A DNA stretch of 64,000 bases. Source: DATFKA01 sp042095835. GTDB taxonomy: Bacteria > Bacteroidota > Bacteroidia > Chitinophagales > Saprospiraceae. Under the pieces are notes generated by a model. The model was given only the letters and a program-made list of their open reading frames with translations, did no database searches and was not told where the DNA came from. The first letter of the stretch is position 1. Every line of letters begins with the position of its first letter. The translations under genes were made by a program, and so were the position numbers. Positions 9,703-18,209 of the stretch are shown one piece after another. The stretch spans positions 1 to 64,000 of the forward strand of contig JBELML010000019.1 in NCBI GenBank assembly GCA_042095835.1, in the 5' to 3' direction.

Positions 9703-10815
9703 ATGCTTGGCGAATTTTTTTTTCTCACTTTTCTTTTGGCTACAATTGTCCAACTACTCTTTTGGGCAGGCTTCTTTTCCAAGCTTTCTTATTATAAAAA
9801 TAACAATATAAACAATCCATATTCACAGCCAGTTAGTGTGATTATTTGTGCAAAAAATGAGGCCGAAAATTTAAAAACCTACCTGCCGAAAATCCTAGAA
9901 CAGGACTATCCACACTTCGAAGTAGTGCTAGTAAATGATGGATCTACAGACAATTCAGAACAAATTCTTTTGGATATTAAAAAAAAATATCCCATTTTGC
10001 GAGTCATATCAGAGCAAAAGAGAACGCTGCCTGGCAAAAAAGAAGCCTTACAGAAAGGTATAATGGCCGCAGCGTATGAGAATCTACTACTTACCGACGC
10101 AGACTGTTTTCCTGCTACAAATGATTGGATAAAATCCATGATGTTGAATCTTCAACATCCTTGCCAATTAGTTTTGGGCTATAGCCCTTATCGAGCAGAA
10201 AATACGTTGATCAATTTTTTTATCCGTTACGAAACCATTTACGCCGCAGCGCAATATTTGTCGTTTGCATTGGCAGGAATGCCTTATATGGGCGTAGGTA
10301 GAAACATAGCGTACAAGAAAACGCTATTTATTGAGAGCAAAGGCTTTGAACGACATCTAAATATAGCCTCTGGCGACGATGACCTTTTTGTCAATCAGGT
10401 TGCTAGACAACATAATACACAGATCAATATCCAAAAGGAAGCTCTGGTGTATTCTATCCCAAAGAGCAGTTGGCGAGACTACTACTACCAAAAGCGCAGA
10501 CATTTAAGTACTGCAAGCAGTTATCAAGTAAAACACCAAATTTTATTAGGTGTGCTAGCCTGGAGCCATTTATGGCATTATCTAGGTGGTTTAATACTAC
10601 TGCTTGCTTATCCTGAATATCTGCCAATCCTTGGAATATCGTACCTCGTGCGAATAGGAGTAGTCAAATGGATGCTCTGGCATATTATGAGAAAACTACA
10701 CGATACCAGCCTGTGGCGCTGGGTTATTTTGCTAGACGCCTCCTATGCTGTATACTACTTCCTATTTGCACCGGTACTATTTATAACTGGTAGCAATACT
10801 AAATCATGGACATAG
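9703..10815 (+). CDS. family 2 membrane glycosyltransferase
   Basis: GT-A fold glycosyltransferase of 370 residues anchored in the inner membrane. An N-terminal transmembrane helix (about 4-25) is followed by the GT2 domain with VSVIICAKNEAENL, the nucleotide-sugar motif NDGSTD (78-83), the metal-binding TDAD (131-134), and a late acceptor motif with SGDDDLF and KRRHLST. Two or three C-terminal helices follow (about 285-365). The donor and acceptor are unknown. Its last 10 bases overlap the start of the sigma-factor gene at 10806, implying co-translation. Confidence 0.9.
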   Translation: MLGEFFFLTFLLATIVQLLFWAGFFSKLSYYKNNNINNPYSQPVSVIICAKNEAENLKTYLPKILEQDYPHFEVVLVNDGSTDNSEQILLDIKKKYPILRVISEQKRTLPGKKEALQKGIMAAAYENLLLTDADCFPATNDWIKSMMLNLQHPCQLVLGYSPYRAENTLINFFIRYETIYAAAQYLSFALAGMPYMGVGRNIAYKKTLFIESKGFERHLNIASGDDDLFVNQVARQHNTQINIQKEALVYSIPKSSWRDYYYQKRRHLSTASSYQVKHQILLGVLAWSHLWHYLGGLILLLAYPEYLPILGISYLVRIGVVKWMLWHIMRKLHDTSLWRWVILLDASYAVYYFLFAPVLFITGSNTKSWT

Positions 10816-11453
10816 CAGTAGTACAACCGAATTCTAGTTTCTGTTACAAATCCGCAGACGATTTCTCCTTAATCCAGGAAGCCCGTGGAGGCGACCAACG
10901 CGCTTTTTCTATCCTCTTAGAAAGGTATAGAGATGCTATTTTCCGTACCGTACAGAAAATGGTGAGTAATAAAGAAGATGCCGATGATCTGACCATCGAA
11001 GCATTTAGCAAAGCCTTTCATAAACTAGAAAGCTATCAGCCTAAATATGCCTTTAGCACCTGGCTTTTTAGAATTGCTATCAATAATTGTATTGACCACA
11101 TCCGCAAGAAGCGCCTCAGCTTTCTGTCTATCGACGAACCTGTAGAAACGGATGGTGATCAGGACTTCGCAACCAACATCAAATCTAGCACGCTCAACCC
11201 TGAGGAGTGTTTTATCCGTCAGCAACGACTACAGATGATGCGTGCTACTATGGAAAAGCTGAGCAATAAATATCGTACCATGATTGACCTTCGGTATTTT
11301 GAAGAACTTTCTTATGAAGAAATTTCCAAAGAACTCAATATGCCTATTGGTACGGTCAAGGCACAATTGCACCGAGCAAGAGAAGCCATGTATGAGTTAT
11401 TGAGCAAGCCTGGAGCCAGCGATTTCCTAGATGTAACCAAGAGAATAAAGTAA
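10806..11453 (+). CDS. sigma-70 family RNA polymerase sigma factor
   Basis: ECF-like sigma factor of 215 residues. Region 2 contains KEDADDLTIEAFSKAFHKL and the -10 helix FSTWLFRIAINNCIDHIRKK; after a longer linker, region 4 contains LSYEEISKELNMPIGTVKAQ. The gene begins inside the end of the glycosyltransferase gene (ATG at 10806 overlapping TAG at 10813), so expression is coupled. No anti-sigma gene follows; the next gene on the same strand is an acyl-CoA ligase after 102 bases. Many Bacteroidota carry an orphan constitutive sigma factor of this kind, but its regulon cannot be read here. Confidence 0.9.
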   Translation: MDIAVVQPNSSFCYKSADDFSLIQEARGGDQRAFSILLERYRDAIFRTVQKMVSNKEDADDLTIEAFSKAFHKLESYQPKYAFSTWLFRIAINNCIDHIRKKRLSFLSIDEPVETDGDQDFATNIKSSTLNPEECFIRQQRLQMMRATMEKLSNKYRTMIDLRYFEELSYEEISKELNMPIGTVKAQLHRAREAMYELLSKPGASDFLDVTKRIK

Positions 11454-11555
11454 AAAGTAACAATTTCCGTTTCTTACGAAACTTTTTTGCCGACCAGTCA
11501 CTTAATTTCAGAATTATATTTTATAATTGTCGGAAATAAAAAGTAACACGAAGCG

Positions 11556-13379
11556 ATGAAAGTAACACGTCTTTTTGAATTTATACAATATCAAAAACAA
11601 AACCATCCACTAGAACGGGCCTTTGGTCACAAGATCAACGGCGAGTGGAAGTACTACAGCACAGACGATATCATAGAAATGGCCAATAAAGTAAGTAGAG
11701 GACTACTGAAAATGGGCGTTGAAAAAGGAGACCGCGTTGCGGTTATTGTCTATGAGAATCGTCCCGAGTGGGTCATCATGGATATTGGCATCCAACAAAT
11801 TGGTGCCATTAACGTGCCCGTCTATCCAACAATTAGCTCTTCTGACTATGAATACATCTTTAACGATGCAAGTGTACAATACTGCTTTGTAGGTATTGGA
11901 GATTTGTATGATAAAGTAGCGGCAGCTAAACCAAAGATCGCCTCTCTCAAAGAGACTTACACCTTTGATCATCAAGAGGGCCGAAAGCACTGGTCTGAAA
12001 TGTTCTCCGATGAAGGTCAAGAAGAAGTAGAAGCTAGAATGGCGGCTGTGCAGTCCCATGAACTAGCCACGCTTATTTATACCTCGGGCACGACCGGCAA
12101 TCCGAAAGGGGTAATGCTATCCCACGCCAACATTATCAGCAATGTAAGAGATGTAGAACCACTTTTCCCTATTAATGCGGGTGAGCGGGCCTTGAGTTTC
12201 CTTCCTTTATGCCATATTTTTGAACGGAATGGCTCTTATGTATTTACCGCCCACTCCATCGAAGTAGTCTTTACAGGTACCGCCAACCTTGGTGGAGATG
12301 ATGGTGATCTCAAAGCAGTGAAACCGCACTTCTTTACCACTGTACCGCGTCTACTAGAGAAGGTTTATGAGAAAATTTATAATAAAGGACTTGAGTTGAC
12401 TGGAGTCAAGAAAAAGCTTTTCTTCTGGGCACTGAGTATGACTGAGGATTATGAGTTTGATAAAAAATATTCTGGACTCAGAGGTATCCAGATGAAGATT
12501 GCGGATAAACTGATTTTCAGTAAGTGGAGAGAAGCCCTAGGTGGTAATGTAAAAGGAATTGTAACCGGAGCTGCTGCTTGTCCGCGCAAAATTATGCAGG
12601 TCTTTTCTGCTGCGGGTATTCCAATTAGAGAAGGTTATGGACTTACAGAAACTTCACCAGGCCTGACTATTGGCAAGTTTGATCCAGGCGGTGCAATGTT
12701 AGGAACTATCGGCCCTGCTTTGCCAAGCGTAGAGCTTAAAATTGATCCATCTGATGGTAACTATAAAGAAGGAGAAGGTGAAATCCTTGCACACGGCCCA
12801 AATATCATGATGGGGTATTTCAATAAGCCAGATGCCACGACAAAAGTTTTCAAGGAAATGGATGGCAAGCGTTGGTTTATGACAGGTGACGTTGGGAAGT
12901 TGGTGAAAGGTCCAAATGGTCAAGACTTTTTGAAGATTACAGATCGCAAAAAAGAACTACTCAAAACGAGTGGTGGGAAATATGTAGCTCCCGCTCCTAT
13001 TGAGAGTAAGCTTAAAGAAAGCTTCTTGATAGAGCAACTCATGGTAGTTGGTGAAAAACGTAAATTCGTATCTGCACTAATTGTACCAGCCGAAGAAGCC
13101 TTAAAAGATTGGTGTAAGAATAATGGTATAGAATGGACAACCTTGGAAGAAGTGATCCAAGATGAGCGTGTGATAGCAATGTACCAAGAGATTATCGACA
13201 CCGAGAATCCAAACTTCAGCAAGATTGAAATGATCAAACGCTTCAAACTTATACCTTACCAATGGGAGGCGGTAAAAGCCGATGGATCAAAGGCAGAATT
13301 GACGCCTACCTTGAAACTGAAGCGGAGAGTCATCAGAGAAAAATACCAAGGAGATATTGAAGAGATCTATGACGTATAG
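11556..13379 (+). CDS. long-chain fatty acid--CoA ligase
   Basis: AMP-forming acyl-CoA synthetase of 607 residues that activates long-chain fatty acids through an acyl-adenylate. The AMP-binding P-loop motif LIYTSGTTGNPKGVMLSH is at about 173-190, EGYGLTETSPG forms the second motif, and WFMTGDVGKL followed by ITDRKKELLKTSGGKYVAP is the hinge and C-terminal domain with the catalytic Lys region. Length and motif order match the FadD/long-chain branch. Preceded by an AT-rich leader and followed by a strong terminator, so it can be its own unit. Confidence 0.93.
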   Translation: MKVTRLFEFIQYQKQNHPLERAFGHKINGEWKYYSTDDIIEMANKVSRGLLKMGVEKGDRVAVIVYENRPEWVIMDIGIQQIGAINVPVYPTISSSDYEYIFNDASVQYCFVGIGDLYDKVAAAKPKIASLKETYTFDHQEGRKHWSEMFSDEGQEEVEARMAAVQSHELATLIYTSGTTGNPKGVMLSHANIISNVRDVEPLFPINAGERALSFLPLCHIFERNGSYVFTAHSIEVVFTGTANLGGDDGDLKAVKPHFFTTVPRLLEKVYEKIYNKGLELTGVKKKLFFWALSMTEDYEFDKKYSGLRGIQMKIADKLIFSKWREALGGNVKGIVTGAAACPRKIMQVFSAAGIPIREGYGLTETSPGLTIGKFDPGGAMLGTIGPALPSVELKIDPSDGNYKEGEGEILAHGPNIMMGYFNKPDATTKVFKEMDGKRWFMTGDVGKLVKGPNGQDFLKITDRKKELLKTSGGKYVAPAPIESKLKESFLIEQLMVVGEKRKFVSALIVPAEEALKDWCKNNGIEWTTLEEVIQDERVIAMYQEIIDTENPNFSKIEMIKRFKLIPYQWEAVKADGSKAELTPTLKLKRRVIREKYQGDIEEIYDV

Positions 13380-13405
13380 TCTAGGAAGATTACTTCGGGC
13401 GTAGT

Positions 13406-13439
13406 AAAAGCCTCTTCGAGATGACTCGGAGAGGCTTTT
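13406..13439 (+). terminator. rho-independent terminator of the acyl-CoA ligase gene
   Basis: A 15-bp stem with one wobble pair: AAAAGCCTCTTCGAG (13406-13420) with CTCGGAGAGGCTTTT (13425-13439) around ATGA. The T run closes the stem. It lies 27 bases after the stop codon. Confidence 0.9.
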
Positions 13440-13468
13440 CATTTGTAATCGCTAATCAGCGATAATCT

Positions 13469-13660
13469 ACTTAGTAACGGACAAAGAATAAGTCTCGCAT
13501 TTTGATCGAGAAGGTTCCCGACGTAAGGCCGGGATAAATTTATGCCAAGGCAAGGCAAAAAACGTAGATGATGCAGGGCATCAGCGAGGCTTTTTAACGC
13601 CGTATTGGTGTAAAAGATTCCATCAAAATCGAAAAGTTATTTTTTGACTGTTACTTAGCC
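13469..13660 (+). repeat. dispersed structured repeat, copy B, with inverted ends
   Basis: About 190 bases bounded by imperfect inverted ends: CTTAGTAACGGACA at 13470-13483 and TGACTGTTACTTAG at 13645-13658, about 11 of 14 complementary positions. The first 92 bases match copy A (9562-9655) in inverse orientation. The inner part holds the hairpin TGATGC-AGG-GCATCA (13569-13583), flanked by AAGGCAAAAAACG and CTTTTTAACG, a module also seen in the element at 21450-21614. No transposase. The right end overlaps the stop codon of the small membrane-protein gene. Confidence 0.7.
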
Positions 13661-13777
13661 TATGAATTGAAAGTTGTAGTTGTATACGTATACTACAAGT
13701 GACACAAACAATAGAATACCAATAAATCCTATCAATAAGCAATATCCTTTGCGACCAGCATTTTGTACGTCTGCCAT
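13655..13777 (-). CDS. small 40-residue membrane protein
   Basis: Uncharacterised short open frame: ATG at 13777, TAA at 13657-13655. The protein has a polar, positively charged N-terminus (MADVQNAGRKG), one hydrophobic segment of about 20 residues (YCLLIGFIGILLFVSLVV) and a short aromatic tail ending YNYNFQFIG. This is a classic single-pass small protein. A promoter-like TTTG-N20-CATCTTTG lies just upstream. The stop codon falls within the terminal repeat of element B, so the insertion may have set the C-terminus. It sits between two terminators and so appears to be its own unit. No function can be assigned. Confidence 0.6.
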   Translation of the reverse strand: MADVQNAGRKGYCLLIGFIGILLFVSLVVYVYNYNFQFIG

Positions 13778-13817
13778 TAGTCGTGTTGTTTTTGTTTAGC
13801 TATAAATTTTAACGCTG

Positions 13818-13849
13818 CAAAGATGTATAAAAAATAGAAAATCACCAAA
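13818..13849 (-). promoter_or_regulatory. candidate promoter of the 40-aa protein gene
   Basis: On the minus strand TTTG (13849-13846), a 20-base spacer, then CATCTTTG (13825-13818), one mismatch from TAnnTTTG. The start codon is about 40 bases downstream. Spacing fits the Bacteroidota -33/-7 layout. Confidence 0.45.
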
Positions 13850-13890
13850 GTGACTTTAATCTATCTACCAGCATATTCTTGCTTTAAAAG

Positions 13891-13922
13891 AAAATCCCCT
13901 AGCTGAAAAATCAACTAGGGGA
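13891..13922 (-). terminator. rho-independent terminator of the PpiD-like gene
   Basis: TCCCCTAG (13895-13902) pairs with CTAGGGGA (13915-13922), extended by an inner TGA/TCA, and is followed on the minus strand by TTTTCTTTT. It lies about 30 bases past the stop codon. Confidence 0.85.
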
Positions 13923-13952
13923 CATCAGATTAAGTTTATAGTGTGGTGCTAT

Positions 13953-16109
13953 TTAATAGAAAGTAGCACGATTGTCTTTTACTTTAGCATTATCTTTGAT
14001 GGCACTCATCAATTGACTAGCTACCGCTGCTCTACTAGTAGAGTTGAGTTGCTGGCGCAATTGCGGAACATTTGCTGTAGCATTTGCGGGTGGCAACTTA
14101 GAGGTAATTTGTACCAAGTATACTCCCGTATTTCCAACGATAGGTGCTGATGTTTGACCTTGCTCTAATTTGAAAGCTTCGCCAACTACCTTAGGTTCAC
14201 TTCCGATATCCTGTAAAAAGGACGTACTAAAGTTGACATTAGAGATAGTATCTACACTGGTACCATAAGTGCTAGCAATATCACTCAAGGATTTGCCTTG
14301 CATAGCTTGCATCAATTGCTCTCCCTTTTTAACGTTGGCTACTGCAGGTTGAATCTCCGTTCTCACTTCATCAACAGAAGGCATACCTGGCTTCATGATA
14401 CCATCAAGTGCCACTACCACGTAGCGGTTGTCAAAGTAACGTACCGGATCGCTGTATTCGTAGATATTGGAAGAGACCTTGCCCACTTTTGTTTTACCAT
14501 CAAAAGACCATTTGATCAACTCTCTAGAAGACTGCGTACCTGGTAATGCAAAACCTACTTGATAAGCATTCGCATCGAATGGATCACTTGTTTCAACACT
14601 TAGGTTTGGATTTTCCGCTGCTGCTGCTTCTAGGTCCTCAATAGTGCGGTTGTTGGTCATGAAACTGAAAGCCTCACTGTAGGCAGCCTTTTGTGTTTTA
14701 TCACTAGGGATGATATCCGCTTGTAAGTAGCCTAATAGGTAAGACGCCTCGTTAGTTTCAAACTTTCTACCTAAAACTTCTACCAAGTGGATACCAAATT
14801 GAGTAGTGACTTTATATAGTTTACTCGTTTCAGCCTCTAAAAAGATAACATCGTTGAAAGGCTTCACCATTGCATTCATCGCAGCATAACCCAAGTCACC
14901 ACCGTCCTCTTTAGCAACGACATCGTCATTGTATTTATCATTCATCGCGCTGAAGGTGGTCGTTCCGGCTTCGATAGCTGCTTTGATGGAATCGATCTTA
15001 GCGTTAGCTGTAGTGAAACTCGTTGGATTGGTATTGTCAACTCTTAAAAGAATATGACGAGAGCTAACAGAATCTGGTAAAACTCTACGCTGCATGAGTT
15101 TTACAGCTTTATACTGAGCACCATCCACGTATGGACCATATACTCCACCTTCTTCCAGCGCTACAACAGCATCCTTAATCACTGGATTCAAGGCTTCTTC
15201 TTTAACGAAGATACCTGGGAACTGTCCCTGCGCTCTTTGGATAAAAGTAGTATCATTTTCGGCAGCTTCAAAATTTGGAATCTCTTCGGCGATTGATGCC
15301 TCAAGTGCTGCAGAATCTTCTGGTGTAGTGGTTACATTAAAAGAAACGTACTTTACTCTACGTGTTTCCTCTTCTCTTTCGAACTGGTGCGCATTCTTTT
15401 GTAGATAAGCTTGGTAGTCAGCATCAGACAAAGAAACATCGGCATTATCCATTTCATCAAAAGGAACTTTTACATAAGCAAAAGAAACCGTTTGATTTTG
15501 CATACTTCCCATATCTTCTGCCATCCACGTTGGCGTATACATACCTTTAGCAACCAAGTTGTTCAGCTTAGTTTGCAGGCGATCTTTGATGATCAGGCTT
15601 TCCTGGTGCCTCCAGATGGCACGGAAGTTTCTATTCAATTGACCTTGAGCAATGGCATTATCAACACCACCAGTCTCTAGTAGGTTTTTCAATTGACTCA
15701 ACTGCTGTACATCTGGTATACCAGGTGCTTGTGGGTTGGGAAAGTTTTGGATGATAATCGGGCTGTAATTAGGCCCAAACTCCAAAGTTTTCAGCTCCTC
15801 AACAGGTACATCTAGACCCATTTTTTGGCCATACTGCTGTAGGATTTTATTTTCTACAAAATAGTCCCAAAGGCTATTTCTTTGTTGGAAGATATTGTTT
15901 CCTCCACTAGATACAAGACTTTCTGTACGCTGAAAATCCTGGTAAGAAATTTCTTCTCCGTTTACGGAACCCAACTTCGGTTGAGAACCCATAGAGGCAC
16001 TAGGTCCAGAGACCAACATATCCTGGATGATAAACCCTCCTAAACCTAAACCGATCAGGACGATCAAAACCCAAGACCCGCGCTTTCTAATTTGCCCAAT
16101 TAATGCCAT
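13953..16109 (-). CDS. PpiD-like peptidylprolyl isomerase/chaperone
   Basis: Inner-membrane anchored periplasmic folding factor of 718 residues. It has a short cytoplasmic start (MALIGQIRKRGS), one transmembrane helix (about 13-32), a SurA_N-type chaperone region (about 40-240), a parvulin-type rotamase domain starting SSRHILLRVD (about 350-450) with the GGDLGY and FGIHLVEV motifs, and a further C-terminal parvulin-like region. This is the PpiD architecture and somewhat longer than the E. coli protein. Single gene with its own terminator and an upstream TATTTTTG element. It likely assists newly exported proteins leaving the Sec channel. Confidence 0.9.
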   Translation of the reverse strand: MALIGQIRKRGSWVLIVLIGLGLGGFIIQDMLVSGPSASMGSQPKLGSVNGEEISYQDFQRTESLVSSGGNNIFQQRNSLWDYFVENKILQQYGQKMGLDVPVEELKTLEFGPNYSPIIIQNFPNPQAPGIPDVQQLSQLKNLLETGGVDNAIAQGQLNRNFRAIWRHQESLIIKDRLQTKLNNLVAKGMYTPTWMAEDMGSMQNQTVSFAYVKVPFDEMDNADVSLSDADYQAYLQKNAHQFEREEETRRVKYVSFNVTTTPEDSAALEASIAEEIPNFEAAENDTTFIQRAQGQFPGIFVKEEALNPVIKDAVVALEEGGVYGPYVDGAQYKAVKLMQRRVLPDSVSSRHILLRVDNTNPTSFTTANAKIDSIKAAIEAGTTTFSAMNDKYNDDVVAKEDGGDLGYAAMNAMVKPFNDVIFLEAETSKLYKVTTQFGIHLVEVLGRKFETNEASYLLGYLQADIIPSDKTQKAAYSEAFSFMTNNRTIEDLEAAAAENPNLSVETSDPFDANAYQVGFALPGTQSSRELIKWSFDGKTKVGKVSSNIYEYSDPVRYFDNRYVVVALDGIMKPGMPSVDEVRTEIQPAVANVKKGEQLMQAMQGKSLSDIASTYGTSVDTISNVNFSTSFLQDIGSEPKVVGEAFKLEQGQTSAPIVGNTGVYLVQITSKLPPANATANVPQLRQQLNSTSRAAVASQLMSAIKDNAKVKDNRATFY

Positions 16110-16183
16110 CGCTAACTATATTTTTTTCTTAATTCTTATTGGTTATTTATCCTTATATTAAGCTACTGTCGCTCAAAGGATTG

Positions 16184-16212
16184 CAAAAATAGTTTTTTTA
16201 TACAAATCCAAA
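16184..16212 (-). promoter_or_regulatory. candidate promoter of the PpiD-like gene
   Basis: Minus strand TATTTTTG (16191-16184) matches TAnnTTTG; TTTG (16212-16209) lies 17 bases further upstream. The start codon at 16109 is about 75 bases downstream. Confidence 0.4.
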
Positions 16213-16362
16213 AACAACTTCTTGCCTTTTAACAGGCAAAAAACGCTGCAAATGTACACTTAATTACTCCCCTGTGCAAAATGTATCCGTCTTTTATGGG
16301 AATACCCGCTAGAATGTTCGCCTCTCTTTTGTCACCTGTAGAGAATCTGGTAAATTGCAAAC

Positions 16363-17064
16363 ATGCTTAAATGGATTCCTAATATTATTACCTCCTGTAA
16401 TCTGATCTTCGGATGCATTGCTATTATAGCTATTGCCGAAGGTACGACCGACATGATTTATCCTTTGGTCTTAGCAGCACTCCTTTGTGATTTTTTAGAT
16501 GGCTGGCTGGCTAGAATGCTCAATGCGACCTCAGCACTAGGAAAACAGCTCGATTCCTTGGCCGACCTCATTACTTTTGGCGTTTTGCCAGGATATTTAT
16601 TCTATACCTTGCTGGCTCCTGATGCACCGGGGATTGATTGGTTGGCCTTACTTGGCTTGGTTTTGACGCTAGGCGTTGCGCTGCGCTTAGCGAAGTTCAA
16701 CACCGATAACCGTCAGGAGGGTCAGTTTTTAGGTTTGGCCAGTCCTGCTGCTGCTATGGCGGTCATCAGTTATCACTATTGGGTGGATCAAAATTTTTTA
16801 AATCTAGGCGAGCATATGAATCAACCGCTGCTAATTTATGGCTGCATTTTGATATTATTTTTTTTAATGCAGGTAGAAATTCCGATGTTTAAATTAAAGC
16901 TAAGTCGCGATCAGAAAAACAAAGTTCCTCAAATACTCTTTATATTAGGTAGTATCTCTTTATTTTTGTGGTGGTATTGGGCTGCAATGTTACCAATCGT
17001 GATATTGTACGTCTTCCTATCATTTGGAGCTTGGAGCTTTTCGGAAACCAATAAACAAGTATGA
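16363..17064 (+). CDS. pssA: CDP-diacylglycerol--serine O-phosphatidyltransferase
   Basis: Membrane enzyme of 233 residues making phosphatidylserine, the precursor of phosphatidylethanolamine. The CDP-alcohol phosphatidyltransferase signature DG-x2-AR-x8-G-x3-D-x3-D is present: DGWLARMLNATSALGKQLDS followed by LAD (about 46-68). About seven hydrophobic segments follow. The stop overlaps the purS start by 4 bases (ATGA), giving a translationally coupled pssA-purS-rsmI run although the three proteins work in different pathways. Confidence 0.92.
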   Translation: MLKWIPNIITSCNLIFGCIAIIAIAEGTTDMIYPLVLAALLCDFLDGWLARMLNATSALGKQLDSLADLITFGVLPGYLFYTLLAPDAPGIDWLALLGLVLTLGVALRLAKFNTDNRQEGQFLGLASPAAAMAVISYHYWVDQNFLNLGEHMNQPLLIYGCILILFFLMQVEIPMFKLKLSRDQKNKVPQILFILGSISLFLWWYWAAMLPIVILYVFLSFGAWSFSETNKQV

Positions 17065-17402
17065 AGTATAAGGCTGAAATAAAAATTATTCCCCACCCAC
17101 ACATTGTCGAACCCCAGGGAAGGACGATACTCCGTCAATTTGATAAATTAGGCATCAAAGAGGCAACCGATTTACGCGTGGGAAAATTATTATTTCTAGA
17201 ACTAGAAGCCACCTCTGAAGTATTGGCGCATGAGCTCGTAGACCAAGCCTGTAAAGCATTACTAGCTAATCCTATCATTGAGACTTACGCCTTCCATCTA
17301 CAGCCTATTGCAGAAGAAGCGCCTGCTCCTCCGATCGAAGATCAGCCCGAATCAGAAGAAGAAGGAGCCCCAGCAGTAGACATTAGTCAAGAAGAAGAAT
17401 AA
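17061..17402 (+). CDS. purS: phosphoribosylformylglycinamidine synthase subunit PurS, with acidic tail
   Basis: Small subunit of the PurS/PurQ/PurL amidotransferase complex of purine synthesis; it bridges glutaminase and synthetase. Residues 1-83 show the PurS pattern: IIPHPHIVEPQGRTI, then GIKEATDLRVGKLLFLEL, then the final strand IETYAFHL. Normal PurS proteins are about 80-85 residues; this one carries some 30 extra residues, rich in Glu and Pro and ending DISQEEE. Neither purL nor purQ is adjacent. It overlaps pssA by 4 bases and precedes rsmI by 12. Confidence 0.85.
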   Translation: MKYKAEIKIIPHPHIVEPQGRTILRQFDKLGIKEATDLRVGKLLFLELEATSEVLAHELVDQACKALLANPIIETYAFHLQPIAEEAPAPPIEDQPESEEEGAPAVDISQEEE

Positions 17403-17414
17403 GCTCAATCTCCT

Positions 17415-18080
17415 ATGCTTTACCTCATCCCAACGCCCATTGGAAATCTAGAAGATATTACGCTTCGCGCGCTGCGATTGCTCAAAGAAGTAGACCTTAT
17501 CCTCGCCGAAGATACCCGCACCTCCAAAAAACTCCTACAGCATTTCGAAATCGATACTCCACTAAGAGCTTTCCACGCCCACAATGAACACAAGGTACTG
17601 GAGCAGATAATCAGTTTACTTAAAAGTGGTCAGCAACTAGCTTTGATATCTGATGCCGGCACTCCTGGCATCTCAGACCCTGGCTTCCTATTGGTGCGGG
17701 CCTGTGCCCAGGCAGAGGTACCGGTGGTGGTCTTACCCGGAGCTACGGCTATGATTCCGGCCTTGGTCGCATCGGGGCTACCCTGCGATCGCTTTTACTT
17801 TGAGGGCTTTTTGCCGCATAAGAAAGGTCGTCAGACTAGGCTACAATATCTCGCTCAACTTGACCAGACCTTTGTACTCTACGAATCGCCCTATCGCCTC
17901 CTTAAATGCCTACAACAGTTGATTGACCATTGTAGTCCGGAGCGCCCTGCTTGTGTCTGTCGTGAACTCAGCAAAATACACGAGGAAATACAACGAGGCA
18001 GCCTACAAGAATTACTTGATCACTATAGCGGCCCAGGTACAGTGAAAGGCGAAATTGTAGTGGTGGTTGGCGGCGTTTAA
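17415..18080 (+). CDS. rsmI: 16S rRNA (cytidine(1402)-2'-O)-methyltransferase
   Basis: SAM-dependent tetrapyrrole-methylase-fold enzyme of 221 residues that 2'-O-methylates C1402 in the ribosomal P-site. The N-terminal LYLIPTPIGNLEDITLRAL and the AEDTRTSKKLLQHF segment are diagnostic; SDAGTPGISDPGF is the SAM-binding loop and LPCDRFYFEGFLPHKKG is another family signature. It is slightly shorter than the E. coli protein, lacking the C-terminal extension, as is common outside Proteobacteria. Third gene of the pssA-purS-rsmI run. Confidence 0.93.
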   Translation: MLYLIPTPIGNLEDITLRALRLLKEVDLILAEDTRTSKKLLQHFEIDTPLRAFHAHNEHKVLEQIISLLKSGQQLALISDAGTPGISDPGFLLVRACAQAEVPVVVLPGATAMIPALVASGLPCDRFYFEGFLPHKKGRQTRLQYLAQLDQTFVLYESPYRLLKCLQQLIDHCSPERPACVCRELSKIHEEIQRGSLQELLDHYSGPGTVKGEIVVVVGGV

Positions 18081-18209
18081 AAACATAGCCATCATTTACT
18101 TGGCCCAGGGAAATGATAAAGGTAATATGCTCCTCCTCGTAAGGGTATAAGAATAATTCATTATTTTGTTTGTTCGAGGCAGTTGGCAGTACTTATACAA
18201 ATCAAAAAC

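Noticed and set aside
9576..9797. 73-codon plus-strand frame before the glycosyltransferase gene
   Set aside because: Runs through repeat copy A and overlaps the real gene in another frame; an artefact of the repeat.
18091..18117. ATCATTT/AAATGAT hairpin after rsmI
   Set aside because: AT-rich stem without a T run; not a convincing terminator.
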